A program made the translations under genes and the position numbers. Below the pieces are notes generated by a model. That model did not search any database. It had not been told where the DNA came from and saw nothing but the letters and a program-made list of their open reading frames with translations. This document shows, in pieces, positions 23,501-32,206 of a stretch of 64,000 bases of DNA. Each line of letters opens with the position of its first letter. The stretch's first letter is position 1. Source of the stretch: Sorghum bicolor (taxonomy: Eukaryota > Streptophyta > Magnoliopsida > Poales > Poaceae); assembly GCF_000003195.3 (NCBI RefSeq), contig NC_012871.2:8419997-8483996 (forward strand), given 5' to 3'.

Positions 23501-25156
23501 TCTATTTTTTTTTGAGCTGAAGTATTGAATATACTTAGTTTATGGATTACACAATTTCTTGGCTAAATTGATCCTTCCAAGATCAGTTTATATGCTAGTA
23601 TAGTCCAATTGTTTATGTGCTTCTAGGAAATTCAATCTTCCTTCTACCTACATGGTAGTATTGCACAAAGAATGATAACCTTCATGGTTAATAAGGCTTC
23701 TTTGTGGATAAAAATAATGCAAAACTTATTTACATAGGCAAAATAAGCAATTGTTATATGTGAAACATATAACTCTAATTCATTCCATGTAAGATTGACA
23801 TATATTACTGCAAGTAAGAATTGCAACTAAGAATATTAAATGCTTGATATTAGTCTTCAAGCTAATAAAATAACCATTGACTCTTCTACGAGTTTATATA
23901 ATCCACTTAATTCAACGGGAATTAAAACTTAAAGCACTGCCACCATTAATAGTCCTGGATAGTAATTTTAAAGACAAAACAAATATATAGGCACATAATT
24001 TAAGTTCTTCTTCTAGAGAAACCTTAAAATTTTATTTCCCATTCTTGCATGTCTTAGCTTCTATGCTTGACATTTAGCAGCTTCAAGCATGCTTTATTTC
24101 ATAGTAGTGATAGTAATAATGATCCTTCTAGGAGTGCAACATATGCAAGTCATATATCCTGATTCATAGAGCTGTCTAAAAATTCTAACTCAACTTCTAT
24201 TTGAGTCATTTCTGATGATAAATTTAAATACTTCATGTATTATATTGCTCTTGAATATTCTATATACAAGAGAAATTTCTTCAAGAATATTCACCGATAA
24301 AATTTTTATTTACCATCATGTCTTCTATGACATTTAATACAAAGCTTCGGGCCATTGTATTTGTTTGTAGAGTAGCATATATATCTCATAGGATCATGTA
24401 TAGCTTGAAAATTCGATTTTCAATAATATGGGATATCTTCTAAAATTTATCATGCATCCCACAAAGACCTTTGAGATTTATTATGGCCATATACTTATTT
24501 CGAGGAACTATAGTGCCTGAGTCTACTACACTTCATTGGTAGTAGAATATCCTACTAGGATTTAACGATGACCATGATATATAATTCTTTTATTCAAAGC
24601 AAGTCCAGGATATTCCTTCATGACATGAAGGTATGCATATATATCATTATAACTAGAATCATTATGTGCGCATAAGTTTACTGCATGTAAACAAGTAGTA
24701 AGGTGCAAAAGATAGTGGATGGCTATACAAAATATTCTTAGAAGCATTCTAGCATTTTTCAGGATTATGGTATAAATATAAATTTTCAGAATTAATATCA
24801 ACCATTCATTCGTCCTGAAATATTATTATGCTAGGAAAAATAAATGTTACATGGTATAGAATTTTTTAACGGGTTGCACTAGCATTTTCCAGATTTTTCA
24901 AAGTTCACTCTATCATTTAATTCTGGAAAAAAACAAAGCTAGGCCAAACAAGATATGAACTCTTATACATACTGGTATAAGAATATAATTAATATGCATG
25001 AACAAAGGGTTTCAGGTTAATATTCAGAAAAATGTTGTGAAAACTGAAATTCTCTCAGGGTTATATTCAGAAACACTCGAGATTTCCATTTTCTTAAAAA
25101 AAAATAGGTGCTATTCTACAGGAATATCAAATCTATACATAATTTCTGCGAGAAAT
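20501..25156 (-). repeat. Dense array of short pentaloop/hexaloop inverted repeats
   Basis: I checked more than 30 perfect small inverted repeats by hand. Examples (position, stem bp, plus-strand loop): 20501 4 TTCGT; 20534 5 TTCAT; 20776 8 TTCTAT; 20995 5 TTCGG; 21092 5 TTCTAT; 21147 5 TTCTG; 21169 5 TTCAT; 21531 5 TTCTG; 21886 5 TTCAT; 21902 4 TTCAT; 21937 6 TTCAT; 22048 6 TACTA; 22229 5 TTCTAT; 22638 6 TTCAA; 22924 6 AACGG; 23644 5 TACAT; 23676 5 TTCAT; 23753 8 TGAAA; 23907 7 AACGG; 24188 6 CTTCTAT; 24227 5 TTCAT; 24318 5 TTCTAT; 24405 7 TTCGA; 24523 7 9-nt loop; 24676 6 TGCAT; 24961 8 ATACTG; 25112 5 TACAG; 25142 5 TGCGA. Stem sequences differ from one unit to the next while loops recur, and most loops are closed by C on the 5' side and G on the 3' side. 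The array ends sharply before the 5' kilobase of the element. Function unknown. Confidence 0.85.
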
Positions 25157-25184
25157 CAAATTAAGATTTTTGTAATGTTCTAAA

Positions 25185-26205
25185 TTAATAGATCCTTCCA
25201 TGATGTGCAGCACCACCCAATTCCTTATTCGGCCAATCCAGTCTTCTAGACTTTTTCTTAAAATTCCTAAGACAATCTCTTCGAACGGGCTTGCACGCCA
25301 CGACCGTGAGTTCCAAGCTCCGCATATGGGCGACGATCCAAGAGACCTGAGCTGTATTAGTAGCTACGAGCTGTTCCGCTGTTCGACATGACAAAGTTTA
25401 GCCGTGGTAGAGCATACGGGAGATGATGGCGTACGGGCCATGATTGGATAAATGGCATGCATGGGCCCATGTCGTGTGGCACATGCACATGCAGGTCAGA
25501 TCCGTATGCATCGAGTTGAGGCCAACACTAATGTGCGCCCCTCGTCCCTCGGTGCCTTGCTGCTGCAAGCAGTTTGCGATAAGCCTTGCACTACTCGATT
25601 TTAAATCAACATGCGGGTCGATGATGACATTCCAGTAGAGTTCCAGCGGTCTCAGTGAGACAGGAAACGTGCAAGTCTTGTTAGCCCTGTATATACACAT
25701 TGCTCTAGGCGGTGCACATGTTTATATGCATTGTGCTGCAGGTCGGCGTTCAGGCCATCAAGCATTTTTTTTATTATTAATTAACTCTAAAAGCAATCTG
25801 TAAGCATATAACTTATGGCTTGCATGCTACGTATACAACTTTTTTATACGAGCATGTACAGATTAAAATAGAAATAATTTCTCAATCAATGCAATCTTCG
25901 GGATGCAATTTTCCATACCTTATAAAGGATACCAATTTGATCTACCTCACATACCGCGTAGGGTAGTGGTTAGTAGATACATACCGCGTAGGGCGTTTGG
26001 CATTGTCGTAGATCCGTCTGCTCGATGACGCAATACATGATTTTGTCGACGCAGTAGATAAGATCCAGGTAGAAGTAGCAGATCCGTTCCGCTAACAACG
26101 TCGGGATGTCGACGTCGTCGAAGTAGTCACGTTCGGACGTCGGCGGCATGAGCGTCGACGTCGAAGGTCGGCGGCGGCTTCAACGACGATGTCGACGTAG
26201 AGCTT
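25185..26205 (-). other. 5' internal region of the LTR element, non-coding
   Basis: GC-richer than the hairpin array, without a gag-like frame (longest about 100 codons, 25398-25700 minus, unrecognised). Contains a direct repeat of 'acataccgcgtaggg' at about 25949 and 25980. It should form the leader of the element's RNA. Confidence 0.5.
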
Positions 26206-26220
26206 GTCGTGCTGATAACG
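26206..26220 (-). other. Primer-binding-site-like sequence
   Basis: On minus, CGTTATCAGCACGAC follows the 5' LTR end directly. The TATCAG core resembles the initiator-Met tRNA complement TGGTATCAGAGC, but the first bases do not match perfectly, so the priming tRNA is uncertain. Confidence 0.5.
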
Positions 26221-26490
26221 TGTTATAAAACATGTTGCCAGCGGTTGGGACCTTTCCCTCTTCGTCTCTCATGATCAATATAGTAGATGAAAGTAGAAGA
26301 ATAAATAGACACAAAATAGGAAGACTATTCTTTATTCCTCTGAATATTGGTGCTTACAACATAGAGCTCCCACGTATATATAGTCCTGCCAAGGCCTAAG
26401 AGTTTTGGTAAGAGCCCACATACAAACAGACTAGGATTAGAATTCCTCCTTCTCCTTTCCTTCAGGATCAAGTCCATATGTTTTCCAACA
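26221..26490 (-). repeat. LTR, 5' copy in element orientation
   Basis: Begins TGTTATAAAACATGTTG and ends ATGTTTTCCAACA on plus. 3' flank is CTCTC, matching the other side of the element. A TATA-like CACGTATATATAGTCC is shared by both LTRs. Confidence 0.9.
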
Positions 26491-26772
26491 CTCTCAACAT
26501 CTAATCGTATCACGAGTGTTGACTTCGCAGACCGTAAGGATTTTGATGTTTTTGTGACAAAAGACTAAGCACACATTTCACATTAAGTTGTGAAAAAAAA
26601 ATGGATCACTAGTATTGCATATGTCCACGTTGCGGCTGCCCTCACAAGTAAAGCCACAGGCACGTTACATTCCAGGTTTAGAACGACAGGACAATGCCTA
26701 TTCGTTTTTTTTTAGAAAAGAGTAAGTTATTATATAGTTTAATTAATAGAATTTAACAAACTCAACATCAAA

Positions 26773-26856
26773 GTCAGGATGGCCGAGTGGTCTAAGGCGC
26801 CAGACTCAAGTTCTGGTCCTCTAACGAGGGCGTGGGTTCAAATCCCACTTCTGACA
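26773..26856 (+). tRNA. tRNA-Leu (anticodon CAA)
   Basis: Acceptor GTCAGGA pairs with TTCTGAC plus discriminator A. The A box is TGGCCGAGTGG; the anticodon stem CCAGA/TCTGG encloses CTCAAGT with anticodon CAA. It has the long variable arm of class II tRNAs and a B box GGGTTCAAATCCC. CCA is not encoded. A Pol III T-run terminator (TTTTTTCTTTTTTTT) follows at once. All arms appear intact, so it is probably functional. There is no intron. Confidence 0.96.
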
Positions 26857-26943
26857 TTTTTTCTTTTTTTTCAACCTTTTTTCTAACGAGGGCGTGGGTT
26901 CAAATCCCACTTCTGACATTTTTTCTTTTTTTTCAACCTTTTT
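26820..26943 (+). repeat. 62-bp tandem duplication of tRNA 3' half plus terminator
   Basis: The unit 26820-26881 (variable arm, T arm, acceptor 3' strand, T-run) is repeated almost exactly at 26882-26943. The second unit keeps a B box and terminator but has no A box, D arm or anticodon, so it is a pseudo-half-gene. Confidence 0.88.
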
Positions 26944-27345
26944 TAAAATCAATTCTAGGATTTTTTTTTTCCAAAAATCATTTCTAGGCCCATCCCATGT
27001 AGCTATTGTCGTTTTTTTCTTGCTTTTTTTCTTTTTCCTTTTTTAAAATCAATTCTAGGATCTTTTTTTTTCAAAAATCATTTCGAAGCCCATCCCATGT
27101 AGCTCTTGCCGTTTTCTCTTTCTTAAAACCATTTTATGGGATCCATTTTTAAAATCATTTCATTTCTGGGCCATCCCAAGTAGATGTAGCTCTTGCAGTT
27201 TTTGTTTTCACCTTTTCAAAATCATTTCTATGGCCATCCCATTCACATGTAGTCTTTATTTAATTATTCTAACACTTTTTTCTTTTTAAAAATCATTTCT
27301 GGGCCCATCATATGTACCTCTTGTAGATTTTTTTCCTTCTTAAAA
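26944..27345. repeat. Degenerate tandem repeat of about 60-100 bp
   Basis: About five imperfect copies of a unit containing 'aaaatcatttctaggcccatcccatgtagctcttg' with T/C-rich linkers. The order is conserved but spacing varies. It adjoins the tRNA duplication. Confidence 0.6.
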
Positions 27346-27724
27346 GAATCTATCTAAACCAAACATGAGTGTTTTCGCGGCCCAAAACACTTGATTTTTT
27401 CTTCACGCATCTTCTTACTCCCGATGAACCGCCGCCACCCACCGTCCTGCCGCATTATGGTAGGGTCTCATAGGAGGCGAGACCCTACCACCTGTTGTGA
27501 CCATCAGGCCTACCTGTCTCCCCTAAAATTTTCCTCTAAGCCCATCACAGATTTTATCAATCGATCGTGATAGTACCGGCCTGCACCTTATCGGATAATG
27601 TAGAAACTTTTACTGCTCAAACCAATTAAGAGCACCTCTCATTGCTTTAACAACCATACACAAAAAAGAGAGGAGATCGAGCCTGCTGCTGAAAGTGTGC
27701 CCAACGCTGAAATTGTACTAATAA
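27346..27724. other. Intergenic, with an 11-bp stem inverted repeat
   Basis: No gene. At 27459-27489, GGTAGGGTCTC and its exact complement enclose a 9-nt loop. It may be part of an unrecognised transposon end. Confidence 0.5.
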
Positions 27725-27964
27725 GGCCTTGTTTAGTTTCTTTCCGAAATGTTTTTGCGACACTGTAGCATTTTCATTTGTTTGTGGCAATTATTGTCCA
27801 ATTATGGACTAACTACTCAAAAGATTCGTCTCGTAAATTTCGACCAAACTGTGTAATTAGTTTTTATTTTTTTTTATATTTAATACCCCATGCATGCGTC
27901 TAAAGATTCGATGTTACGGAGAATCTTGAAAATTTTTTGGATTTTGGGTGGAAGTAAACAAAGC
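27725..27964. mobile_element. Tourist-like MITE with TAA duplication
   Basis: Starts GGCCTTGTTTAGTTTC and ends AAGTAAACAAAGC. TAA flanks it at 27722-27724 and 27965-27967, the target duplication expected for PIF/Harbinger Tourist elements. This copy is the best support for classifying the whole family. Confidence 0.82.
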
Positions 27965-29096
27965 TAAGTTGTAGATTATCTCTAGTGGCTTATTATACGG
28001 AATACGGATCGACAAAGATAATAAAAAAAACCTGAAAATAAAAAAGTAGCCGCGAAATCCATCGTTTTTTTTTCTTTAGAGTTTAGCCGCGAAACCCATG
28101 GAGCGCGGACGCAATGAAGAATCTTCTCTGCCTGCATCTGCATGTGCATATACTACGAAGTAGGGAGTCTCGGAAGTCGGAACAGTCCCAAAAGGAGCAG
28201 TTTATAGTTGGCCCATTCCACGCAAGCCCGGACACGGATCTATATGATGGAAGCCCATGAGGCGGCCCATTCCACTCAGGCTCGACCAAGACGACGAAGC
28301 CCAACAACCGCCACCGGATTCCATTCCTACTGATTGCACACCCTACTTTTAATTATATACAAAGGTTGACTATATTTTTCAGCTCTGCAAAAGGTTGCTG
28401 AATGAATTTGAAATGGCGTACTACGCCGGACCAGTCCAAAGGCCAACTCATCAGATCCCTAATACGATTCCTCGTCCTAGCAATTCAAATTCTACCATCG
28501 GACCAGAGTGGTACCATTCCTAATAAGATGGATCTGATAGAGACGAACACAAATCGGGAAGCACAAATTTATGAACCTTGTATTGAGCCACCGTATATCA
28601 TTCACCTCGTAGCACGCATTCAGGGATTCAGTGCAATTTACCCACTTCTCACCGGAAAGATTGTTTTTTTTTTCTTCTTCTTCTTTTCCATTTGATCTTT
28701 GTTTAATTTGGTGCTTCTTTTGGTAGAGAGAGATGGGACGATGGCTAAATAAATTTTCTTACAGTTTTGTTTGGCTAATGGTGTTTCTGCAGCTAATAAT
28801 TATTTGTTGTGAGAGTGAAATTATATATACTGTATCATGGTTGATAAGCCGCCGTGCTGCTAAATTCAAACGAATAGGGCAACAATCAACATCTCACGGT
28901 CCCAGCCACCAGCAAGATTTACCGCAGCTGTCGATCTATAGGTCTTTTGCTAAAGTTGTGCATGACGATCATGGATCAGTTCCGATACTGTTCTGTTGTT
29001 TGTGAATGGATACTGTTACGTTACTACTTCATGGCTTCCGTGTATTGACTGAATTTATTTTTCATCCATGTGGATCACTATCGGTCACTTGCATAA
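27965..29096. other. Intergenic, no gene seen
   Basis: Short open frames (such as 28402-28695 and 28733-29005 plus) lack family resemblance and codon bias. Nothing else recognised. Confidence 0.4.
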
Positions 29097-29243
29097 GACC
29101 TTGTTTGGATGTAGTCGAATTCACATCAATCCACATGTATTAAGGACTTGAGGTGGATTGGTGTGGAACTTGAACTAAATTTCATACCAACCCACACCAA
29201 CACACATGGATTGAAGTAAATCCGACAACATCTAAACAAGGCC
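29097..29243. mobile_element. Small Tourist-like MITE, TAA duplication
   Basis: Left end GACCTTGTTTGGATGT and right end ACATCTAAACAAGGCC are inverted repeats, with TAA at 29094-29096 and 29244-29246. At 147 bp, it is a different subfamily from the 240-bp copies. Confidence 0.78.
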
Positions 29244-29246
29244 TAA

Positions 29247-29971
29247 ATGTTTTTTATTTCCTTTGTTCGACCTCAACTAACTATGTCAACACCGGGTACT
29301 GTCCGCATCTGTGACTGAAATATATCAGGTGGGTTTTCTCTCCAAAACCCCTAGTCGTTGACCTCAAAAAAAAAAACTAATTATATATGTCAAACAAGTG
29401 GACTAGCACGATTAGTTGTCATTGACATGTTGATGTGGTAAGCTGACATGGTTTTCTACCAAATTTTGTAACACATGGTCAGTGATTAATCTAGCTCGGA
29501 GCACAATTTGTGTCACAAATATATAGGATCTTTATATAGATTAGTGTACATTTCTGTACCATGTTAAGCTAGCTTAGTAATTTCAAGGTCGAGTACACCG
29601 CCTTTCGCGTGATCAAGAAAAAAAAAGGTACAACAGGGGCTAGAGCTCTCTCATACGCCCCCTAAATATTTGGAGAACCGCGATTGATTCACTCAAGCCT
29701 TTTCAGCCACCTTGTATACTTTTTCTTTTACAATCAAAACCAATCTTGCAAACATGCCGGGCCAGCTGCCCTTGGCATTCTCAAACATGCAAATTGAACC
29801 ACTGACCTCGTTTTTGCAAATTGTTACATTGAGAAAAACGACTTGGTTATCAATTCAGAGGAGGAACAATGTACCATTCTCTGAAACAGTCGAGTAATTG
29901 GAAAATTTGCTTGTAAACATTTGACACCATCTAACTTGCACCAATGCCTGCTTGCTTGCCATGTGTTTGAC
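29247..29971. other. Intergenic and 3' flank of the kinase gene
   Basis: AT-rich. The right part should contain the kinase 3' UTR. No other feature recognised. Confidence 0.4.
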
Positions 29972-32125
29972 TCAAACAGTGTGACCGAGGTTCTGATAGC
30001 CACGCTGTCCCATGCTCTGCAATGACGCCGCCGTCGACATCACCTCAGTGTTCAGCGTGGATGACGACGACGTCGACGGCATGGATCCCGCCGGCTCGGG
30101 CGTCATCGCAGCCGACGACGAGGCTGTGTCGTCGCAGCCGATGACGACGGCATCGACACGCGCGTTGTAGTCGGCAAGCATGGCCTTGAGCTGCGCGAGC
30201 ACCTCGGCGATCTCCGGCCGCTCATGCTTGTAGGGGCGCACGCACCGGCACGCGAGCGCGAAGACGGCGCACACGGTGGCCCTGTCCCACGCCGGTCCCA
30301 GCCGCCGGTCCACCATGGCCTCGGCTGCCGCGGCCGTCCCTGACGCGCCGCCGGCCTCGGCGACGGCCCAGTGCGCGGCCTGCACGATGGACTCGGCTCC
30401 GCCCGACGGCGTGGGCACGACGGCGCGCATCCCGGTGGCGAGCTCCAGGAGCACCACGCCGAAGCTGTACACGTCGGCGGCCTCCGACACGGTGCCCGCG
30501 CTGAAGCTCTCCGGGTCCACGTACCCGCGCGTGCCCCGCACCTCCGTCGACACGTGCGTCCCGCCCTCCGGCACGATCCGCGACACGCCGAAGTCCGACA
30601 GCTTCGCGGCGCCGGACTCCGACAGCAGCACGTTCGTCGGCTTCACGTCGCGGTGCACCACGGCGCCCTCCCGGAACCCGTGCAGGTACGCCAGCCCTTC
30701 GGCCACGTCCACGGCCACCTCCAGCCGCCGCCGCCACGACAGCGGCGGGTCTCCCTGGAACAGCGCGCGCCACAGGTTGCCGCCGGCCATGTACTCGTAC
30801 ACCAGCGCGTGGTCGCCGCCGCGCCCGCCCAGGCAGTAGCCGACGAGCGTCGTCAGGTTGCCGTGCCGCAGCTTGGCGAGCACGGCCACCTCCGCGTAGA
30901 ACTCCGACACCTTCTTGGACCGGTAGATCTTCTTGATGGCCACGCGCTGCCCGGACGGGAGGTGGCCGAGGTACACCTTCCCGGCGCCGCCGGTGCCGAG
31001 CAGCAGCTTCTTGTCGTATCCGTTCGTCGCTTGCTTCAGCTCTGCCTTGGTGAAGATGTAGAGACCTTCACGCGGTAGCGGCGGCAGCGATGTCACCGAG
31101 TCGTCGTCGTCGTCGCTCGAGTCGTTGCCGCTCTCGCTGTCTCCTCCTGCAGCCATCCTATTCCGTCGTCGCCGACGACGGATTCTTGTGACTGCCACGG
31201 CGGCGAAGCCGAGACAGACGACTGCCGCGACGCCAGCCGCAGCCGAACCGGCGGCGATGGGAACATTGCTTTTGCTCGAGGAAGGAGAAGAACTGGAAGC
31301 AGGCGGTGGGGACTGGGTGGCGGAGGCAGTAGCAGCAGGCGGCGGCGGTGGCGGTGGTGAAGGGACGAGGTCGCCGGTGCCGAGGCTGTTGACGTTCTCA
31401 AGGACCTGGAGCATGCAGAGCGCGTAGTCGCTGTAGCGCCCCAGCGGCGGGGGCGCGCGCGACCAGACGGCGACGGTGGCCGCCATCCCGCAGGGCACGA
31501 ACTCCTTGGTGCGCGCGGTGGCCAGCATCTCGTAGGTGGTGGCGATCACCGCGGCGCGGCACTCGGAGCAGCCGGGCGTGTCGGGCCGGACGGGCGGCGC
31601 GCGCTTGGACTTGGAGTTGGAGCCCGGCGCGGCGCAGAGGCGCGTGGCGTTGGGAAGCGCGGTCGGCGCCAGCGCGCGCACGCCGTCGATGGTGGCGAGC
31701 TGGCACGGGCGGGCTCCCGCCGCGAGCTGCTTGCCGGGGTCGTCGCCGGTGAGGTCGCAGGAGCCGTCGTTCCCGGCGAGGAGGGACCGGGGCACGAGGC
31801 CTCCGTCGAGCAGCAGCGCCGCGAAGGCGTCGGAGCACGCGGCGGCGGGCCCGCGCGGCAGGAAGGCCTCGCCGGTGCGGTTGGCGTGGTCGGCCGCCGC
31901 GAAGATGTAGGCCGCGAACACGTACCAGCAGCACCCCGTCGCGCGCTGCGCCGCCGTGGCGTTCGCGTGGCACTCGCGCGGGATCATCTGCGCCGCCGTC
32001 GCCAGGTCGTACGGGCACGCCGCCGCCTTGTTGACCGGGCCAGGCGCGGCCGATGGCATGGCCGCCGCCGCGGCGGTGGCGGGTGGTGGCGCGACCGCCA
32101 GGAGGGAAAAGGCGAGGCGGAGCAT
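29972..32125 (-). CDS. SPARK-domain receptor-like protein kinase (single exon)
   Basis: 717 aa from the ATG at 32125. The frame extends further upstream, but only with a GTG. Order of parts: signal peptide (about 1-22, MLRLAFSLLAV), Cys-rich extracellular SPARK domain (about 37-245: CPYDL, CCWYVFAAYIFA, CSDAF, CSECRAAV, YALCMLQVLENVNSLG), Pro/Ser-rich linker, one membrane span (about 288-313) with a poly-Arg stop-transfer, an acidic stretch (DDDDD), then the kinase (about 374-645). The Gly loop is GTGGAGKV, ATP lysine K398 in VAIKK, the catalytic loop HRDVKPTN at 491, DFG at 511 and YVDPE. It is an RD kinase with all key residues, so active by prediction. It should act at the plasma membrane. 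Plant SPARK kinases include ones needed in arbuscular mycorrhizal symbiosis, but which paralogue this is cannot be told here. Confidence 0.93.
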   Translation of the reverse strand: MLRLAFSLLAVAPPPATAAAAAMPSAAPGPVNKAAACPYDLATAAQMIPRECHANATAAQRATGCCWYVFAAYIFAAADHANRTGEAFLPRGPAAACSDAFAALLLDGGLVPRSLLAGNDGSCDLTGDDPGKQLAAGARPCQLATIDGVRALAPTALPNATRLCAAPGSNSKSKRAPPVRPDTPGCSECRAAVIATTYEMLATARTKEFVPCGMAATVAVWSRAPPPLGRYSDYALCMLQVLENVNSLGTGDLVPSPPPPPPPAATASATQSPPPASSSSPSSSKSNVPIAAGSAAAGVAAVVCLGFAAVAVTRIRRRRRRNRMAAGGDSESGNDSSDDDDDSVTSLPPLPREGLYIFTKAELKQATNGYDKKLLLGTGGAGKVYLGHLPSGQRVAIKKIYRSKKVSEFYAEVAVLAKLRHGNLTTLVGYCLGGRGGDHALVYEYMAGGNLWRALFQGDPPLSWRRRLEVAVDVAEGLAYLHGFREGAVVHRDVKPTNVLLSESGAAKLSDFGVSRIVPEGGTHVSTEVRGTRGYVDPESFSAGTVSEAADVYSFGVVLLELATGMRAVVPTPSGGAESIVQAAHWAVAEAGGASGTAAAAEAMVDRRLGPAWDRATVCAVFALACRCVRPYKHERPEIAEVLAQLKAMLADYNARVDAVVIGCDDTASSSAAMTPEPAGSMPSTSSSSTLNTEVMSTAASLQSMGQRGYQNLGHTV

Positions 32126-32206
32126 GTTGCGTTTGCGTCCCGTGGCGACTGGTGGTGCTTGTGCTTCAACGGAGTACACATATACACCATTATCAAAAGA
32201 ATGCAC

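Larger units (their letters stand above)
20034..26490 (-). mobile_element. Non-autonomous LTR retrotransposon with hairpin-rich interior
   Basis: Two direct repeats of about 270 bp bound a 5.9-kb interior, and the pair is flanked by the perfect target duplication CTCTC (20029-20033 and 26491-26495). Orientation is minus: the purine tract AAGGGGGAG directly precedes the left LTR when read on minus, and a primer-site-like CGTTATCAGCACGAC directly follows the right LTR. The LTRs differ at about 8 substitutions and one indel in 270 bp, so insertion is recent. Despite this the interior has no frame longer than about 100 codons and no recognisable gag, protease, integrase, RT or RNase H. It must depend on proteins from a relative. 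Terminal style and the tract CAAGGGGGAG suggest a copia-type partner, which is tentative. Confidence 0.88.

Noticed and set aside
22680..24295. Heat-shock-element-like TTCnnGAAnnTTC words in the LTR element (about 22687 and 24279)
   Set aside because: Only a few perfect matches, near the number expected in AT- and TTC-rich sequence. Both lie in the interior, not in the LTR promoter, and are better explained as members of the hairpin array.
20501..25156. Explaining the hairpins as many small MITEs, a CRISPR-like array or a tandem repeat
   Set aside because: Units are 13-25 bp with different stems, no target duplications, no conserved repeat/spacer alternation and no regular period.
20305..26220. 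Reading the 20-26 kb element as plus-oriented
   Set aside because: The purine tract and primer-site-like sequence are both in place only when read on minus.
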